Source of the DNA: Magnetovibrio blakemorei
GTDB taxonomy: Bacteria > Pseudomonadota > Alphaproteobacteria > Rhodospirillales > Magnetovibrionaceae
Reading direction: 5' to 3'
DNA: 64,000 bases
NCBI RefSeq assembly: GCF_001746755.1
Contig: NZ_MCGG01000008.1
Span: 186,001-250,000, forward strand
Part shown: positions 54,747 through 64,000 of the stretch, piece after piece
How positions within the stretch are numbered: the stretch's first letter is position 1
Layout of the letters: every line of letters begins with the position of its first letter
The notes under the pieces: model-generated
What the model saw: the letters and a program-made list of their open reading frames with translations, nothing else
What the model was told of the DNA's origin: nothing
Database searches by the model: none
Position numbers and translations under genes: made by a program

Positions 54747-56579
54747 TCAAACACCCATATGATCAGCTGCGTTGAAGTAAGGGAGGTTGTCGTGTGAGGA
54801 GCAGCCGAGCATGGCGAGCCTTTCGGTGATCTTAATGGCCTTTTGGTACTTGCGTTCGTTTTCGGCGGACGTGTGGGTTTGAAAGGCCGTTCCGCACAGG
54901 GAAATGCCGTAATGGGCAGGCAAGGAGCGAATTTGTTTGCCGGCCAGCAGGCCATCGGCGATAAGCGTCAATTCAAAATCTTCTTGTTTTTTGATCCAGA
55001 ACTTATGTTTCACAAGATACTTACGGATCTGCGTTTCTGTGGCGAGGGCAGCATCCCAATATTCCGATTCCGAATGGGTCTCTGCGCCAGATACTTCGGC
55101 AAAAGCCATGCAGAAGGTGAGAAACACGCGCTCTTTGTCGGTGGCGGATTTCCAAGCCATCCCGCCCAGGCTTTCCCAAACCGACAGGTTCATCTCGCCG
55201 TAAACCTTGGGTGCCCTGTCAAAGAACAGCTGATGCAGCCCCCCTTCGTTCAGGGAGCTGTCCAGTTTCTGCTCTTTGTAGATATCGGTGGCCGCATAGG
55301 TGCCGCAGACCGGACAGGTGTCGTTTTCGTAGGCATTTTTTTTATAAATGTGTGAGCAGCGCGATTTGTTCGCCAAGACATTTTTGCACAGCAAATAGGT
55401 GTCGTGAACGTCCTCGCCATCATGTTGTCGACCGATCCAGTTGAACCGGTTCAAATACTTCATATGAGAACGCCGTGTGCTCCACAGGCTCCATTCCAGT
55501 TTTTCAACAGGACCGAATGTGCTCCAGTTGGAGCTCACATCGATGACGATGCATTTGTCCTTGCCCGGTGCCGAGCGCAATCCACGGCCCACGGACTGCC
55601 CCCACAGCACCTTTGACAAGGTCGGGCGAAGATGGACGATGATGTTGCAAAATGGGTTATCCCAGCCCTCGGCGAGCACACCCACCGAGACCATGGCCTC
55701 AATCTCACCGCGCTCATGACGGGCCAAAAGAAGCATGCGCTCTTTGATGGAGGTCCCAGCGGTGATGATTGCGGCCTTGATGCCGAATTCCTGGATTTTT
55801 TCCAACGTGGCTTCCGCAACGCTGATGTCGGCACAGAACCAGGCCGAGATCGGTTTGCCCGAAACCTTCAAACGCTCTTCGTTATAGCTCCACGTCGCAT
55901 AGTCGATCATCGATGAGCGAATGATCGCAGGCGCCAGTTTGGTAACCGGAAAGTCCCCTGAACTGATGTCGATGCCGTCCAACTCCAAATCGTGCACAAA
56001 ATGAGCCCGATAGACCGGTTGCACCAACACGCCTTCTTCAATCAAGTCTTCGATGTTGGCGCAGTCGATGATGGTATCAAAGGCCAAATTCAGCTGGTCA
56101 CGCTGATCATTCGTAATGCGTTCAGGCGAGGCCGTCAGACCGATGAAGTGGGCATCGGGTTTGGCCTTTTCGTTAAAGGTATCGATGATCCGTTTATACG
56201 CCCGTCCATTGGGCGAGACGCGGTGCGCCTCGTCGACAATGATAAGGTCGGCCTTGGTGATCGCGTCTGCCAACATTTCCTTGGCGCGCATATTGGTCGA
56301 GAGCAAAATATCGTAGCCTTCAAAAGCATGACCCGTATCCGACGCCACCAACTTGCGCACAGCGTGTTTTTTGCTCAAGGCCTGTTCGAGTTGCTCTAAC
56401 AGAACCAGGCGGTGGCACAGCACCACAATCTTCTGGTCCTTATAAAACCGCTCAACGATCTCGCTGGCCAGCACTGTCTTGCCGGCACCCGTGGGTGCTT
56501 TCAGAATAAATTTGCGGTGCTGGCGAATGATCGACGGAAAGCTGTCGATGATTTTTTGTTGCCATTTTCTGAGATGCAT
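54747..56579 (-). CDS. RadD-like superfamily 2 DEAH helicase with zinc finger
   Basis: 610 residues. Q/I region MHLRKWQQK, Walker A APTGAGKT at 28-35, DEAH at 116-119, motif III region LTASPE, and motif VI QSVGRGLRSA. After the second RecA domain, cysteines (CKNVLANKSRC...CPVCG) form a likely zinc finger, as in E. coli RadD, then about 190 residues without assignment. Helicases of this type act in DNA repair; a stand-alone defence role is possible but unsupported. ATG 56579 lacks a strong ribosome site. No nuclease or methylase neighbours. Confidence 0.82.
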   Translation of the reverse strand: MHLRKWQQKIIDSFPSIIRQHRKFILKAPTGAGKTVLASEIVERFYKDQKIVVLCHRLVLLEQLEQALSKKHAVRKLVASDTGHAFEGYDILLSTNMRAKEMLADAITKADLIIVDEAHRVSPNGRAYKRIIDTFNEKAKPDAHFIGLTASPERITNDQRDQLNLAFDTIIDCANIEDLIEEGVLVQPVYRAHFVHDLELDGIDISSGDFPVTKLAPAIIRSSMIDYATWSYNEERLKVSGKPISAWFCADISVAEATLEKIQEFGIKAAIITAGTSIKERMLLLARHERGEIEAMVSVGVLAEGWDNPFCNIIVHLRPTLSKVLWGQSVGRGLRSAPGKDKCIVIDVSSNWSTFGPVEKLEWSLWSTRRSHMKYLNRFNWIGRQHDGEDVHDTYLLCKNVLANKSRCSHIYKKNAYENDTCPVCGTYAATDIYKEQKLDSSLNEGGLHQLFFDRAPKVYGEMNLSVWESLGGMAWKSATDKERVFLTFCMAFAEVSGAETHSESEYWDAALATETQIRKYLVKHKFWIKKQEDFELTLIADGLLAGKQIRSLPAHYGISLCGTAFQTHTSAENERKYQKAIKITERLAMLGCSSHDNLPYFNAADHMGV

Positions 56580-56756
56580 TCAAAGCCTATCAAAGAAGAA
56601 AGGACCGCACCCGCTAACGGGGGCACGGACAATGTGTGTGAGCTGTAAATGCAGCCTGATATTGCATCGTATGCGAAGAGACAAACGACAAACGGTCATC
56701 TTATACTGATAATAAGCCCTGATGCACAGTGTTGATTATCATATGAGGTCAAACGA

Positions 56757-59141
56757 TTACGACGGCCCAAGCACGGCGCTGATGCTTTCCACCACCTGCT
56801 TTAGGTCAATGGGTTTGGTCAGGTAGGCGTCAAAACCTGCGGCCAGTCCACGTTCGATATCGGCACTCATGGCGTCGGCGCTGATGGCGATCACGGGGAT
56901 GGTGGCGATGTTGCCATTGGCGCGTATACGCTTTAACGCCTCAAATCCATCAATGCCCGGCAGATGTACGTCCATCAAAATCACATCGGGATGGTGGACC
57001 TCGGCCATCTCCACACCCAGCTCGCCGGTGTGTGCGCTGATCAGGTGGGCATCGTTGAGCATCGGAATCACATGTTCCATCAAGCGCAGATTGTCGGGGT
57101 TGTCTTCGACATAAAGCACCTTGTGTTGGCCGCTGGGCAACTGCGGTAAACTGTTGCCGGTCAGATCAATAACGGGAACATCCAACACGGTTTCGACGCT
57201 GGGCAGATCGACCCAAAACTTTGACCCTTTTCCCAACTCACTTTCAAAGCCCAACTTGCCGCCCATCAGCTGAGTCAACTTGCGCGATATGGTTAGGCCG
57301 ATGCCGGTCCCTTCAATATCGGTGCATTCCGCACCCAAGCGCGAAAAGGGCTCAAACATTTCTTCTTGTTTGGCTATGTCGATGCCGGGGCCGTCGTCAA
57401 TCACGCAACAGCGCACCATGCCTTTCTCTTCGTGTGTGATCAACAATTCAACCGAACCGCCGTGCACATTGTACTTCACGGCATTGGACAGCAAATTCAG
57501 CAGCACTTGACGAAACCGCATGCGGTCGGCAACAACAGTGACCTGGCCGGGTGCTGGAATGTCGGCGCTCAGCTCCAGTCCGCGCCGTGCAGCCAGCGGA
57601 GAAATATAAGCAATGCAGTCTTCGCCGACTTCGTGAATATCCAGCGTTTCAACGCTCAAGTTCACCCGCCCCGCTTCGATGCGTGACAGGTCCAGAACCT
57701 CGTTGATCAGTTCCAGCAAATGGTTGCCCGCTTTGATGATTTGCTCGACATGATCGGCCTGAACGGGATGCAACGGAACTTTCGGATTGTATTGCATCAA
57801 CTGCGCAAAACCCAAAACCGCGTTCATCGGCGTGCGCAATTCATGGCTCATGGACGACAAGAACTCGGTCTTGGCTCTGTTAGCGCTTTCCGCTTGTTCT
57901 TTAGCCTGCTCCAGTTGCTCTTGTGTTTCCGCTCGCGCGCGGCGACTTTGTACCGCATCGATCATCTGCGCCGCTGCCGTAATCACCGGCTCCAGCGCCG
58001 TCAGCAATTCAATGTCATAGCCCTTGGACCGATTTGCGAGGCAAAAAATACCCCCTATCTGATCCCCGATGTACAGCGGGACACCCATAAAAGCCTTTAT
58101 ATTCGGCCTCTCCTTCGGCAGACCCTCACAACGAAGATCAAAGTTTGCGTCATTTGAAAGAATCGGTTCTCCGCTGTTGACGATGTACCCCAAGACGGTT
58201 TTCGGATCATGGCATTGCAGATTGAGGTCTCCTTGGCCTGCCTTGAGCAGCGCCCTTTTGGCCTGATCTGTGATCGCAAATATTTTGAGATACGGCGCAT
58301 CGTCTTCAGGGACCACCAGCTCACCGATAAATCCAAACGAGCTGTCCGTCAGTTCGATGATGATCTGCAGCATTTGATCAAAAATATCTCGCGGTTGGCG
58401 ATTGGCGATGAACAAACCTTGGACCTTGGACACCGCGTTGAGGACCGCTGTTTTTTGTCGCAGAACCACTTCCATCTTATGGGTTTCGCTGTATTCGCTA
58501 CGGACTTCTTTATTTTCTTGCGCCAACTGTTCCAACACGGCGGCGTATTGTTCGCGCAACTCTAAACTTTGCATCAATTCATCTCGATGGCGCTTCACAA
58601 AGTAGACCGACAGCACCCACAACAACGCCGCCGCAGTCGCAACGGCGCCATGCAGATCACCACCAATTTGCACACTGCGGGTTAAAAAAAGCCCCATAAC
58701 GGGAACGATAAAAGCCAGAAAAACAGAGGGCACGGGATACAAATAGCTCATCGCACCGGTGGTGATGATGACAAAGATCATCGCCAGAAACAATTGATGG
58801 TCGAGCGGAATTTCCGCTAAAAATACCCATGCCGCACCGCCCCACGCCAACCCCGTGAGGAAGGCCGTCATCATCATCAGCAACCACCAGGGCCGGATGT
58901 TTGCGGCACGGGGAGCTGCGGCGGTAAACTTTGTGTTGGCCCAAATGCGCACGGCAAAGACCAGCGCCAAGGCCCCGCCCCACACCACCAACTGCGTGGC
59001 CTCCACAACATGCGACAACATATAAGCAAGTACAGCAGCGAGAACGACGTGAACGCTCACCGCAGATACGGTTCCTTTATAAAGTGATGTAATCAATTGA
59101 GCCTGAATTTCCGCGCGTGTTTCCTCGGTCGGAACTGTCAT
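56757..59141 (-). CDS. membrane hybrid histidine kinase with GAF and receiver domains
   Basis: 794 residues. An N-terminal membrane domain of about six helices (residues 15-190) precedes a coiled coil, a GAF domain (about 230-400, SSFGFIGEL and GVPLYIGDQIGGIFCLANR), the H-box SSMSHELRTPMNAVLGF, a full HATPase (LLNLLSNAVKYN, DDGPGI, GTGIGLTISRKL) and a C-terminal receiver with acceptor Asp in VILMDVHLPGIDG. ATG 59141 follows a strong GGAGG; the longer reading to 59198 is rejected. The promoter region 59142-59295 is AT-rich. No partner regulator nearby; output probably goes through a phosphotransfer protein. Confidence 0.92.
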   Translation of the reverse strand: MTVPTEETRAEIQAQLITSLYKGTVSAVSVHVVLAAVLAYMLSHVVEATQLVVWGGALALVFAVRIWANTKFTAAAPRAANIRPWWLLMMMTAFLTGLAWGGAAWVFLAEIPLDHQLFLAMIFVIITTGAMSYLYPVPSVFLAFIVPVMGLFLTRSVQIGGDLHGAVATAAALLWVLSVYFVKRHRDELMQSLELREQYAAVLEQLAQENKEVRSEYSETHKMEVVLRQKTAVLNAVSKVQGLFIANRQPRDIFDQMLQIIIELTDSSFGFIGELVVPEDDAPYLKIFAITDQAKRALLKAGQGDLNLQCHDPKTVLGYIVNSGEPILSNDANFDLRCEGLPKERPNIKAFMGVPLYIGDQIGGIFCLANRSKGYDIELLTALEPVITAAAQMIDAVQSRRARAETQEQLEQAKEQAESANRAKTEFLSSMSHELRTPMNAVLGFAQLMQYNPKVPLHPVQADHVEQIIKAGNHLLELINEVLDLSRIEAGRVNLSVETLDIHEVGEDCIAYISPLAARRGLELSADIPAPGQVTVVADRMRFRQVLLNLLSNAVKYNVHGGSVELLITHEEKGMVRCCVIDDGPGIDIAKQEEMFEPFSRLGAECTDIEGTGIGLTISRKLTQLMGGKLGFESELGKGSKFWVDLPSVETVLDVPVIDLTGNSLPQLPSGQHKVLYVEDNPDNLRLMEHVIPMLNDAHLISAHTGELGVEMAEVHHPDVILMDVHLPGIDGFEALKRIRANGNIATIPVIAISADAMSADIERGLAAGFDAYLTKPIDLKQVVESISAVLGPS

Positions 59142-59295
59142 TGGGCCTCCTTCAATTCCTTCCTGCTTTTCAGGCTTTAATTTTAGCAAATTTCCCAAGT
59201 ATGACCCAGTTATTTTTACAGTACATTTTAGTATAATATAGTTCTAATATATTACTGCACTGCTCAGGTACTGCTTTCAATGCAAGAGAGCCGAC

Positions 59296-60624
59296 TTAGG
59301 AGTTGTCTTTGAGAACGTGCCCGGCCAGATACAGCGACCCGCATATCAAGACCCGGGCGGGCGGACTGCCTGGGACTTGCTCAGCGGCGATGGAGGCGAC
59401 GGCATCATTCACCGAAGCGGCGGTTTTGGCGTTCATATTGAGACTCGCCGCCACCTTGGCGCCTTCGACAGCCGCCAGGGTGTTTTCTTGGTCGGGAATA
59501 TCGACACAGCGCACTCCCTTAACTTTGCCTTCCAAGGGCTTGAGAAACGCCAGCGGTGGGCGTTGGTTCAACGCGCCAAACACCAGCCACAAATCTTGCC
59601 CGCGCCACTGGCGGGTGTGCTGGGCCAGCATTTCCGCCGCCGCTTTGTTGTGTCCACCATCCAGCCACAGCTCCCACTGGGGCGGGAGGGCTTGCACCAG
59701 CGGTCCTTGGGTCAAGTGCTGCATACGTCCAGGCCAGCGCACCGCCTTGAGCCCCAGCGATATGGCGGCATCTGAAATGTCAAAATCCGGGGCCAAGGCT
59801 TCTGCGCAGGCCATCGCCAAGGCGGCGTTGTGCATCTGGTGGCGCCCCAGCAAGTGCGGCGTCGGAAAGGCCCGTTCGACTTCCCCTTGCACGCCGTGAC
59901 CTTTGTAGAGCATGCCGCTGTCCGCTTGAGAGCGGCGCCCCCCTTTAGAGCGGGCAAACCAATCAGCCCCTTCCCAAATCAACTTGGCGCCGACCTCTTT
60001 GGCTTTTTTCTTCAACACCTTATCGGCGGCGCGACTGCCCTGAGCGGCGACAATGCACGCCACGCCCGGTTTCAAGATGCCCGCTTTTTCCGCGACGATT
60101 TCTTCCAGAGTTTCGCCCAGAAAATGCTGATGGTCCAGCGACACCGGGGTGATGCAGGTCAAGCGCGGCTGATCCAAAACGTTGGTTGCATCCAAGCGCC
60201 CGCCCAACCCGGTTTCCAAAATAACGATGTCCGCCGCCACCCTGGAAAAGGCCAAGAACGCCGCCGCCGTGGTGATTTCAAAAAAGGTGATGGGCAGACC
60301 CGCGTTGGCCTGTTCGCACGCTTCCAACACGGCGTTCAAGGCATCGTCATCAATAATCTGTCCGGCCACGCGGATGCGTTCGTTAAAAGACACCAAGTGC
60401 GGTGATGTGTAGACATGCACCTTAAGCCCCGCCGCCTCGCAGAACGCCCGCAAAAATGCGGCGGTCGAACCTTTGCCGTTGGTGCCCGCAATGTGCACCA
60501 CCGGGGGCAGTTTCTGTTCCGGATGATCGAGAGCGCCTAACAAACGCTCTACGCGTTCGAGGCTCAGGTCGATGGATTTGGGGTGCAGCGCCATCAAGCG
60601 CGCGAGGATGTCATCGGTGCTCAT
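59296..60624 (-). CDS. folC: bifunctional folylpolyglutamate synthase / dihydrofolate synthase
   Basis: 442 residues. P-loop HIAGTNGKGSTAAFLRA; ETGLGGRLDATN and SLDHQHFLGETLEEIAxEKAGI-type motif (EEIVAEKAGILKPG) are family signatures. Joins glutamate residues to folates. AAGG about six bases upstream of ATG 60624. Downstream of accD by 76 bases on the same strand, in the trp-accD-folC order. Confidence 0.96.
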   Translation of the reverse strand: MSTDDILARLMALHPKSIDLSLERVERLLGALDHPEQKLPPVVHIAGTNGKGSTAAFLRAFCEAAGLKVHVYTSPHLVSFNERIRVAGQIIDDDALNAVLEACEQANAGLPITFFEITTAAAFLAFSRVAADIVILETGLGGRLDATNVLDQPRLTCITPVSLDHQHFLGETLEEIVAEKAGILKPGVACIVAAQGSRAADKVLKKKAKEVGAKLIWEGADWFARSKGGRRSQADSGMLYKGHGVQGEVERAFPTPHLLGRHQMHNAALAMACAEALAPDFDISDAAISLGLKAVRWPGRMQHLTQGPLVQALPPQWELWLDGGHNKAAAEMLAQHTRQWRGQDLWLVFGALNQRPPLAFLKPLEGKVKGVRCVDIPDQENTLAAVEGAKVAASLNMNAKTAASVNDAVASIAAEQVPGSPPARVLICGSLYLAGHVLKDNS

Positions 60625-60700
60625 GATGGGCCTTTATATGTGAGGTCACGTCGGGTCGTTCAAGCCCACAAACTGTTGGGACGGAAAAATGCGGAGGACG

Positions 60701-61681
60701 CTATTTTCGACCATCCCCTTCGGGTGGACGCGCGCCGTGGGGAATGGGCGCATCGACGATCGATTTGCCGAACTTGGCATCGGGCATAACCACCGGCTCA
60801 GCGAGCAGTTCCACCACGTCCGCCGGAGCGCCTGTGTTGCGCAACAAAGACAGCACGCGAATGATGGTTGAGCGTAAATTTTTGCGTTCCACCACCATGT
60901 CGACCATGCCGTGGTCGAGCAGATATTCAGCGGTTTGGAAGTCGGCGGGCAGTTGCTCGCGAATGGTTTGTTCAATCACGCGCCGTCCGGCAAAGCCGAT
61001 CACGCAACCCGGTTCTGCAATCGCCACGTCGCCCAACATGGCAAACGAGGCCGACACGCCCCCGGTGGTGGGATCGGTCAACAGCACCAGATAGGGCAGA
61101 CCTTTTTCTTTGACTTCCTCCACCGCAATGGTGGTGCGGGCCATTTGCATCAGCGACAAAATGCCTTCTTGCATACGCGCGCCGCCGGATGCGGGAATGA
61201 TGATCAGCGAGGCGTCCTGGACCTGAGCCAGACGCGACGCGGTCAAGATGCCTTCCCCCACCGCCGTGCCCATGGAGCCGCCCATAAAGGCAAAGTTAAA
61301 CGCGGCGATGACAACATTTTGCCCGCCCATTTTGCCGTGCGCGACGATCAGCGCGTCTTCTTCCGAGGTTTTCGATTGGGATTCTTTCAAACGATCCGAA
61401 TAACGTTTGATGTCTTTGAATTTCAGCGGATCGGTGACCGGAGAGGTGAAGCGCGCGGTTTTGTAGGCACCGCCGTCAAACAACAGCTCTAAGCGTTTGC
61501 CCACACCAATGCGCATGTGATGGCCGCAATGCTGACAGACGTTGAGCTTTGCTTCCAAGTCACGGTGAAAGATCATCTGCTGACAGCTGGGGCATTGATG
61601 CCACAGGTTTTCGGGGATGTCTTTGCCCCCACCAACCAATTCTTTGAGCTTCGGCCTGACGAAATCTTTGAGCCAGTTCAT
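60701..61681 (-). CDS. accD: acetyl-CoA carboxylase carboxyltransferase subunit beta
   Basis: 326 residues. N-terminal zinc finger (HQCPSC and VCQHCGHH) and carboxyltransferase fold with PASGGARMQEG and GRRVIEQT. Transfers carboxyl from biotin to acetyl-CoA, the first step of fatty acid synthesis. ATG 61681 with AAAGGA (the family MNWLKDFV) beats the longer 61735. It follows trpA by ten bases. Confidence 0.97.
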   Translation of the reverse strand: MNWLKDFVRPKLKELVGGGKDIPENLWHQCPSCQQMIFHRDLEAKLNVCQHCGHHMRIGVGKRLELLFDGGAYKTARFTSPVTDPLKFKDIKRYSDRLKESQSKTSEEDALIVAHGKMGGQNVVIAAFNFAFMGGSMGTAVGEGILTASRLAQVQDASLIIIPASGGARMQEGILSLMQMARTTIAVEEVKEKGLPYLVLLTDPTTGGVSASFAMLGDVAIAEPGCVIGFAGRRVIEQTIREQLPADFQTAEYLLDHGMVDMVVERKNLRSTIIRVLSLLRNTGAPADVVELLAEPVVMPDAKFGKSIVDAPIPHGARPPEGDGRK

Positions 61682-61691
61682 GCGTGATCCT

Positions 61692-62543
61692 TTATTTGTT
61701 GCCTTTGCGGACACCGTCCGCAAGCTCTGTGACAAAGCCTAACACTTCTTTGACCAAACCCGGCTTGGCCTTGCCGCCCGCATCCAAGTTGTCGCGGATG
61801 CGATTGACCAGGGCCGAACCCACAACGGCGGCATCGGCAACCGCTGCGACATCGCCGGCAGCCTGGGCCGTGGTGATGCCAAAACCCACCGCGACGGGCA
61901 GATCGGTGTGACGGCGAATGCGCGCAACCGCGGCTTCGATATCGCCAACCGCCGCTGACGCCGTTCCGGTAACCCCGGTGATGGACACATAGTAAACGAA
62001 TCCTGACGCATTCTCCACCACGCGCGGCAGACGCTCATCGTCCGTGGTGGGGGCGGTCAGATAAATAAAATTGATGCCGCCGGCCAGCGCGGGCAAACAC
62101 AGCTCGGCTTCTTCTTCGGGCGGCAAATCGACGATGATCAAACCGTCCACGCCCGCCGTTTTGGCGTCCGACACAAATTTTTCGACGCCGTAATGGTGGA
62201 TGGGATTGAAGTACCCCATCAAGACAATCGGCGTCGCATCGTCTTGGAGGCGAAAGGTGCGCACCTGATCCAAGGTTTTTCTGAGCGTCATACCGTGTGC
62301 CAAAGCGCGCTGGGAACTGGCCTGAATGGCCGGGCCGTCCGCCATGGGATCGGAAAACGGCATCCCCAGTTCAATGATGTCGGCCCCCGCAGCGGGCAGA
62401 CCCAACAAAATTTCCAGACCGACGTCGGCGTCGGGATCGCCAGCGGTGACAAACGCCACCAAACCGCCGCGCCCTTCGGCTTTCAAATCGGCAAAGCGTT
62501 TGGCCAAACGTGTCACCACGGATTTTGCGTTTACGGCGTTCAC
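61692..62543 (-). CDS. trpA: tryptophan synthase alpha subunit
   Basis: 283 residues, beta/alpha barrel that cleaves indole-3-glycerol phosphate. Markers: catalytic [14 protein letters not shown] and [11 protein letters not shown], and the phosphate site VGFGI. The start overlaps the trpB stop by four bases. Forms a complex with TrpB. Confidence 0.97.
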   Translation of the reverse strand: MNAVNAKSVVTRLAKRFADLKAEGRGGLVAFVTAGDPDADVGLEILLGLPAAGADIIELGMPFSDPMADGPAIQASSQRALAHGMTLRKTLDQVRTFRLQDDATPIVLMGYFNPIHHYGVEKFVSDAKTAGVDGLIIVDLPPEEEAELCLPALAGGINFIYLTAPTTDDERLPRVVENASGFVYYVSITGVTGTASAAVGDIEAAVARIRRHTDLPVAVGFGITTAQAAGDVAAVADAAVVGSALVNRIRDNLDAGGKAKPGLVKEVLGFVTELADGVRKGNK

Positions 62544-63763
62544 AGGTTCACCCCCATCTCCACACCCATGTGGGCGGCGACGGTGTTCAAATCTTTGTCG
62601 CCGCGTCCCGACAGGTTCATCACCAAAATGTTGTCTTTGGGAAGCGTTGGGGCGAGCTTGATGACGTGGGCCAAAGCGTGCGCTGATTCCAAAGCCGGAA
62701 TGATGCCTTCCAAGCGGGTCAGGGTGTGAAACGCCGCCAGCGCTTCGTCATCGGTGACGGGCACGTATTCGACCCGTCCGATGTCGTGCAGCCAGCAATG
62801 TTCCGGTCCGATGCCGGGATAATCCAGGCCCGCCGAAATGCTGTCGGCTTCTTTGACCTGGCCGTCTTCGTCTTGCAGCAAATACATGCGGTTGCCGTGC
62901 AGCACGCCGGGCGACCCCGCGGTCAGGCTGGCGGCGTGTTTGCCAGTCTCAATGCCCCGTCCGGCCGCTTCGGTACCGATGATGCGCACGTCGGCGTCGT
63001 CCAAAAACGGATGGAACAAGCCTATGGCGTTGGAGCCGCCGCCGATGCACGCGACCAAGGTGTCGGGCAAACGACCTTCGGCTTTGAGGCATTGCTCCCG
63101 AACTTCTTCGCCGATGACGCACTGAAAATCGCGCACCATCATGGGAAACGGATGCATGCCCGCCGCCGTGCCGACCAGGAAATAGGTATTTTCGACGTTG
63201 GCCACCCAATCGCGGATGGCTTCGTTCATGGCGTCTTTCAACGAGCACGAGCCCACGGTCACGGGTTTGACCTCGGCGCCCAGCATTTTCATGCGAAACA
63301 CGTTGGGCGCTTGGCGTTCGATGTCTTTGGTGCCCATGTAGATGGTGCACGGAATGTCAAACAGCGCACACACGGTGGCCGTCGCCACGCCGTGTTGACC
63401 GGCCCCGGTTTCGGCTATGATGCGGGTTTTGCCCATGCGTTTGGCGAGCAAGATTTGCCCCACCGTGTTGTTCACCTTGTGCGCGCCAGTGTGGTTCAAG
63501 TCTTCGCGTTTGAGATAAACTTTCGCCCCGCCCAGCTTGGCTGTGAGCCGCTCGGCAAAGTACAAGGGGCTTGGACGGCCCACGTATTGAGCCAGATAAT
63601 AGGCCTTTTCGCGGGCGAACTCGGGGTCCGCCTTGGCTTCTTCATAGGCTTTGGCCACGTCCAAAACCAGCGGCATCAAGGTTTCGGCCACAAAGCGGCC
63701 GCCAAAGATGCCAAAATGTCCGGTTTCGTCCGGGCCAGCGCGAAATGTGTTGGGCTTGTTCAT
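62540..63763 (-). CDS. trpB: tryptophan synthase beta subunit
   Basis: 407 residues from ATG 63763; a GTG four codons earlier (63775) is the alternative. PLP lysine in [19 protein letters not shown] binds the cofactor phosphate; the N-terminus [15 protein letters not shown] is standard. Condenses indole with serine. Upstream is the end of trpF, separated by about 110 bases, longer than usual for this operon. Confidence 0.97.
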   Translation of the reverse strand: MNKPNTFRAGPDETGHFGIFGGRFVAETLMPLVLDVAKAYEEAKADPEFAREKAYYLAQYVGRPSPLYFAERLTAKLGGAKVYLKREDLNHTGAHKVNNTVGQILLAKRMGKTRIIAETGAGQHGVATATVCALFDIPCTIYMGTKDIERQAPNVFRMKMLGAEVKPVTVGSCSLKDAMNEAIRDWVANVENTYFLVGTAAGMHPFPMMVRDFQCVIGEEVREQCLKAEGRLPDTLVACIGGGSNAIGLFHPFLDDADVRIIGTEAAGRGIETGKHAASLTAGSPGVLHGNRMYLLQDEDGQVKEADSISAGLDYPGIGPEHCWLHDIGRVEYVPVTDDEALAAFHTLTRLEGIIPALESAHALAHVIKLAPTLPKDNILVMNLSGRGDKDLNTVAAHMGVEMGVNL

Positions 63764-63876
63764 CGGTTTCAGCACTCAGTGGGCTTCGGTACTCGGGTGG
63801 TTTGGAGGGCGGACCATAGCAAGAGATGCGTCCAATTGCCACAGATTTGAGCCGCTAAATGTGGCTTTCACATGAC

Positions 63877-64000
63877 TTATAATGAATTGGCAAGGCTGAG
63901 AAAGGCACGAATTTTTGCCACCGACTTCACACCGGGACTGTCTTCGACACCGCTGGACACGTCAACGAAGGTCGCTTTGCTGATGTTCACCGCTTCGCTC
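63877..64000 (-). CDS. trpF: phosphoribosylanthranilate isomerase, 3' end only
   Basis: The stop codon is TAA at 63877-63879 read on the minus strand. The visible C-terminal ~40 residues include VDVSSGVEDSPGVKS, the family's C-terminal signature, then AKIRAFLSLANSL. The rest lies beyond the right edge. It catalyses the step before TrpC in tryptophan synthesis and is normally the gene just upstream of trpB. Confidence 0.9.
   Translation of the reverse strand, partial: SEAVNISKATFVDVSSGVEDSPGVKSVAKIRAFLSLANSL

Noticed and set aside
1-64000. tRNA, rRNA, insertion sequence, prophage or CRISPR array
   Set aside because: Scanned spacers over about 100 bases; no cloverleaf, transposase, terminal inverted repeat with target duplication, or spaced direct repeats seen.

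Overview
The window looks like chromosomal DNA of an alphaproteobacterium, most likely Rhodospirillales-like (Rhodospirillaceae/Magnetospirillaceae type). This rests on gene order: divergent pckA and chvI-chvG followed by a short HprK, RapZ, a mannose-type EIIA, HPr and EI; ahcY next to a multi-PAS kinase; the tsaE-amgK-murU-addB-addA-trxA series; and trpF-trpB-trpA-accD-folC. It also rests on the short palindromic repeats typical of this class. No rRNA, tRNA, prophage, insertion sequence or CRISPR array was recognised. The genus is not resolvable by eye.

Layout, left to right. 1-2.7 kb: a redox operon entering from the left edge (FAD/NAD(P) reductase with a plant-type [2Fe-2S] domain, a five-helix b-type cytochrome candidate, and a decaheme c-type cytochrome). 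2.8-10.1 kb: uppP, then the ammonia-assimilation pair gltB-gltD with a terminator. 10.1-16.4 kb: small conserved genes (DUF1178, DUF924, DUF423), TrkH, a GGDEF protein, a Kv-like potassium channel and a MarR regulator. 16.4-18.3 kb: pckA. 18.5-22.4 kb: a minus-strand block with a coiled-coil membrane protein, a HugZ-like FMN protein, and a CBS protein plus a PII-like protein coupled to two DUF1538 membrane proteins. 22.6-29.0 kb: chvI-chvG-hprK-rapZ-EIIA-ptsH-EI, a regulatory phosphotransfer chain with no sugar permease. 29.1-32.7 kb: rhodanese, a repeat-rich spacer, cobQ, a SYLF lipoprotein and cobO.

32.9-38.3 kb: a histidine kinase with a pseudo-receiver, a retropepsin-like protease, RimK and an aspartoacylase-family enzyme, then ahcY. 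38.4-52.8 kb: a multi-PAS kinase with a degraded ATPase domain; a minus-strand redox insert (ferredoxin-NADP reductase and two tandem diheme cytochromes); then tsaE, amgK, murU, addB and addA joined by short start/stop overlaps, and trxA with its own promoter. 52.9-59.1 kb: a more AT-rich stretch with a kinase carrying a c-type heme motif in its sensor domain, a lone RadD-like helicase and a hybrid kinase. 59.3-64.0 kb: folC, accD, trpA, trpB and the 3' end of trpF.

Most of the window is core metabolism. The parts that stand out are the two independent c-type cytochrome loci, the DUF1538/PII-like/CBS unit, the protease-RimK-aspartoacylase triad, and five histidine kinases (ChvG plus four others), of which only ChvG has an adjacent response regulator gene. 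The best candidates for something poorly described are the left-edge flavin/FeS/b-heme/decaheme operon and the DUF1538 unit. Names come from motif reading only; no database search was run.
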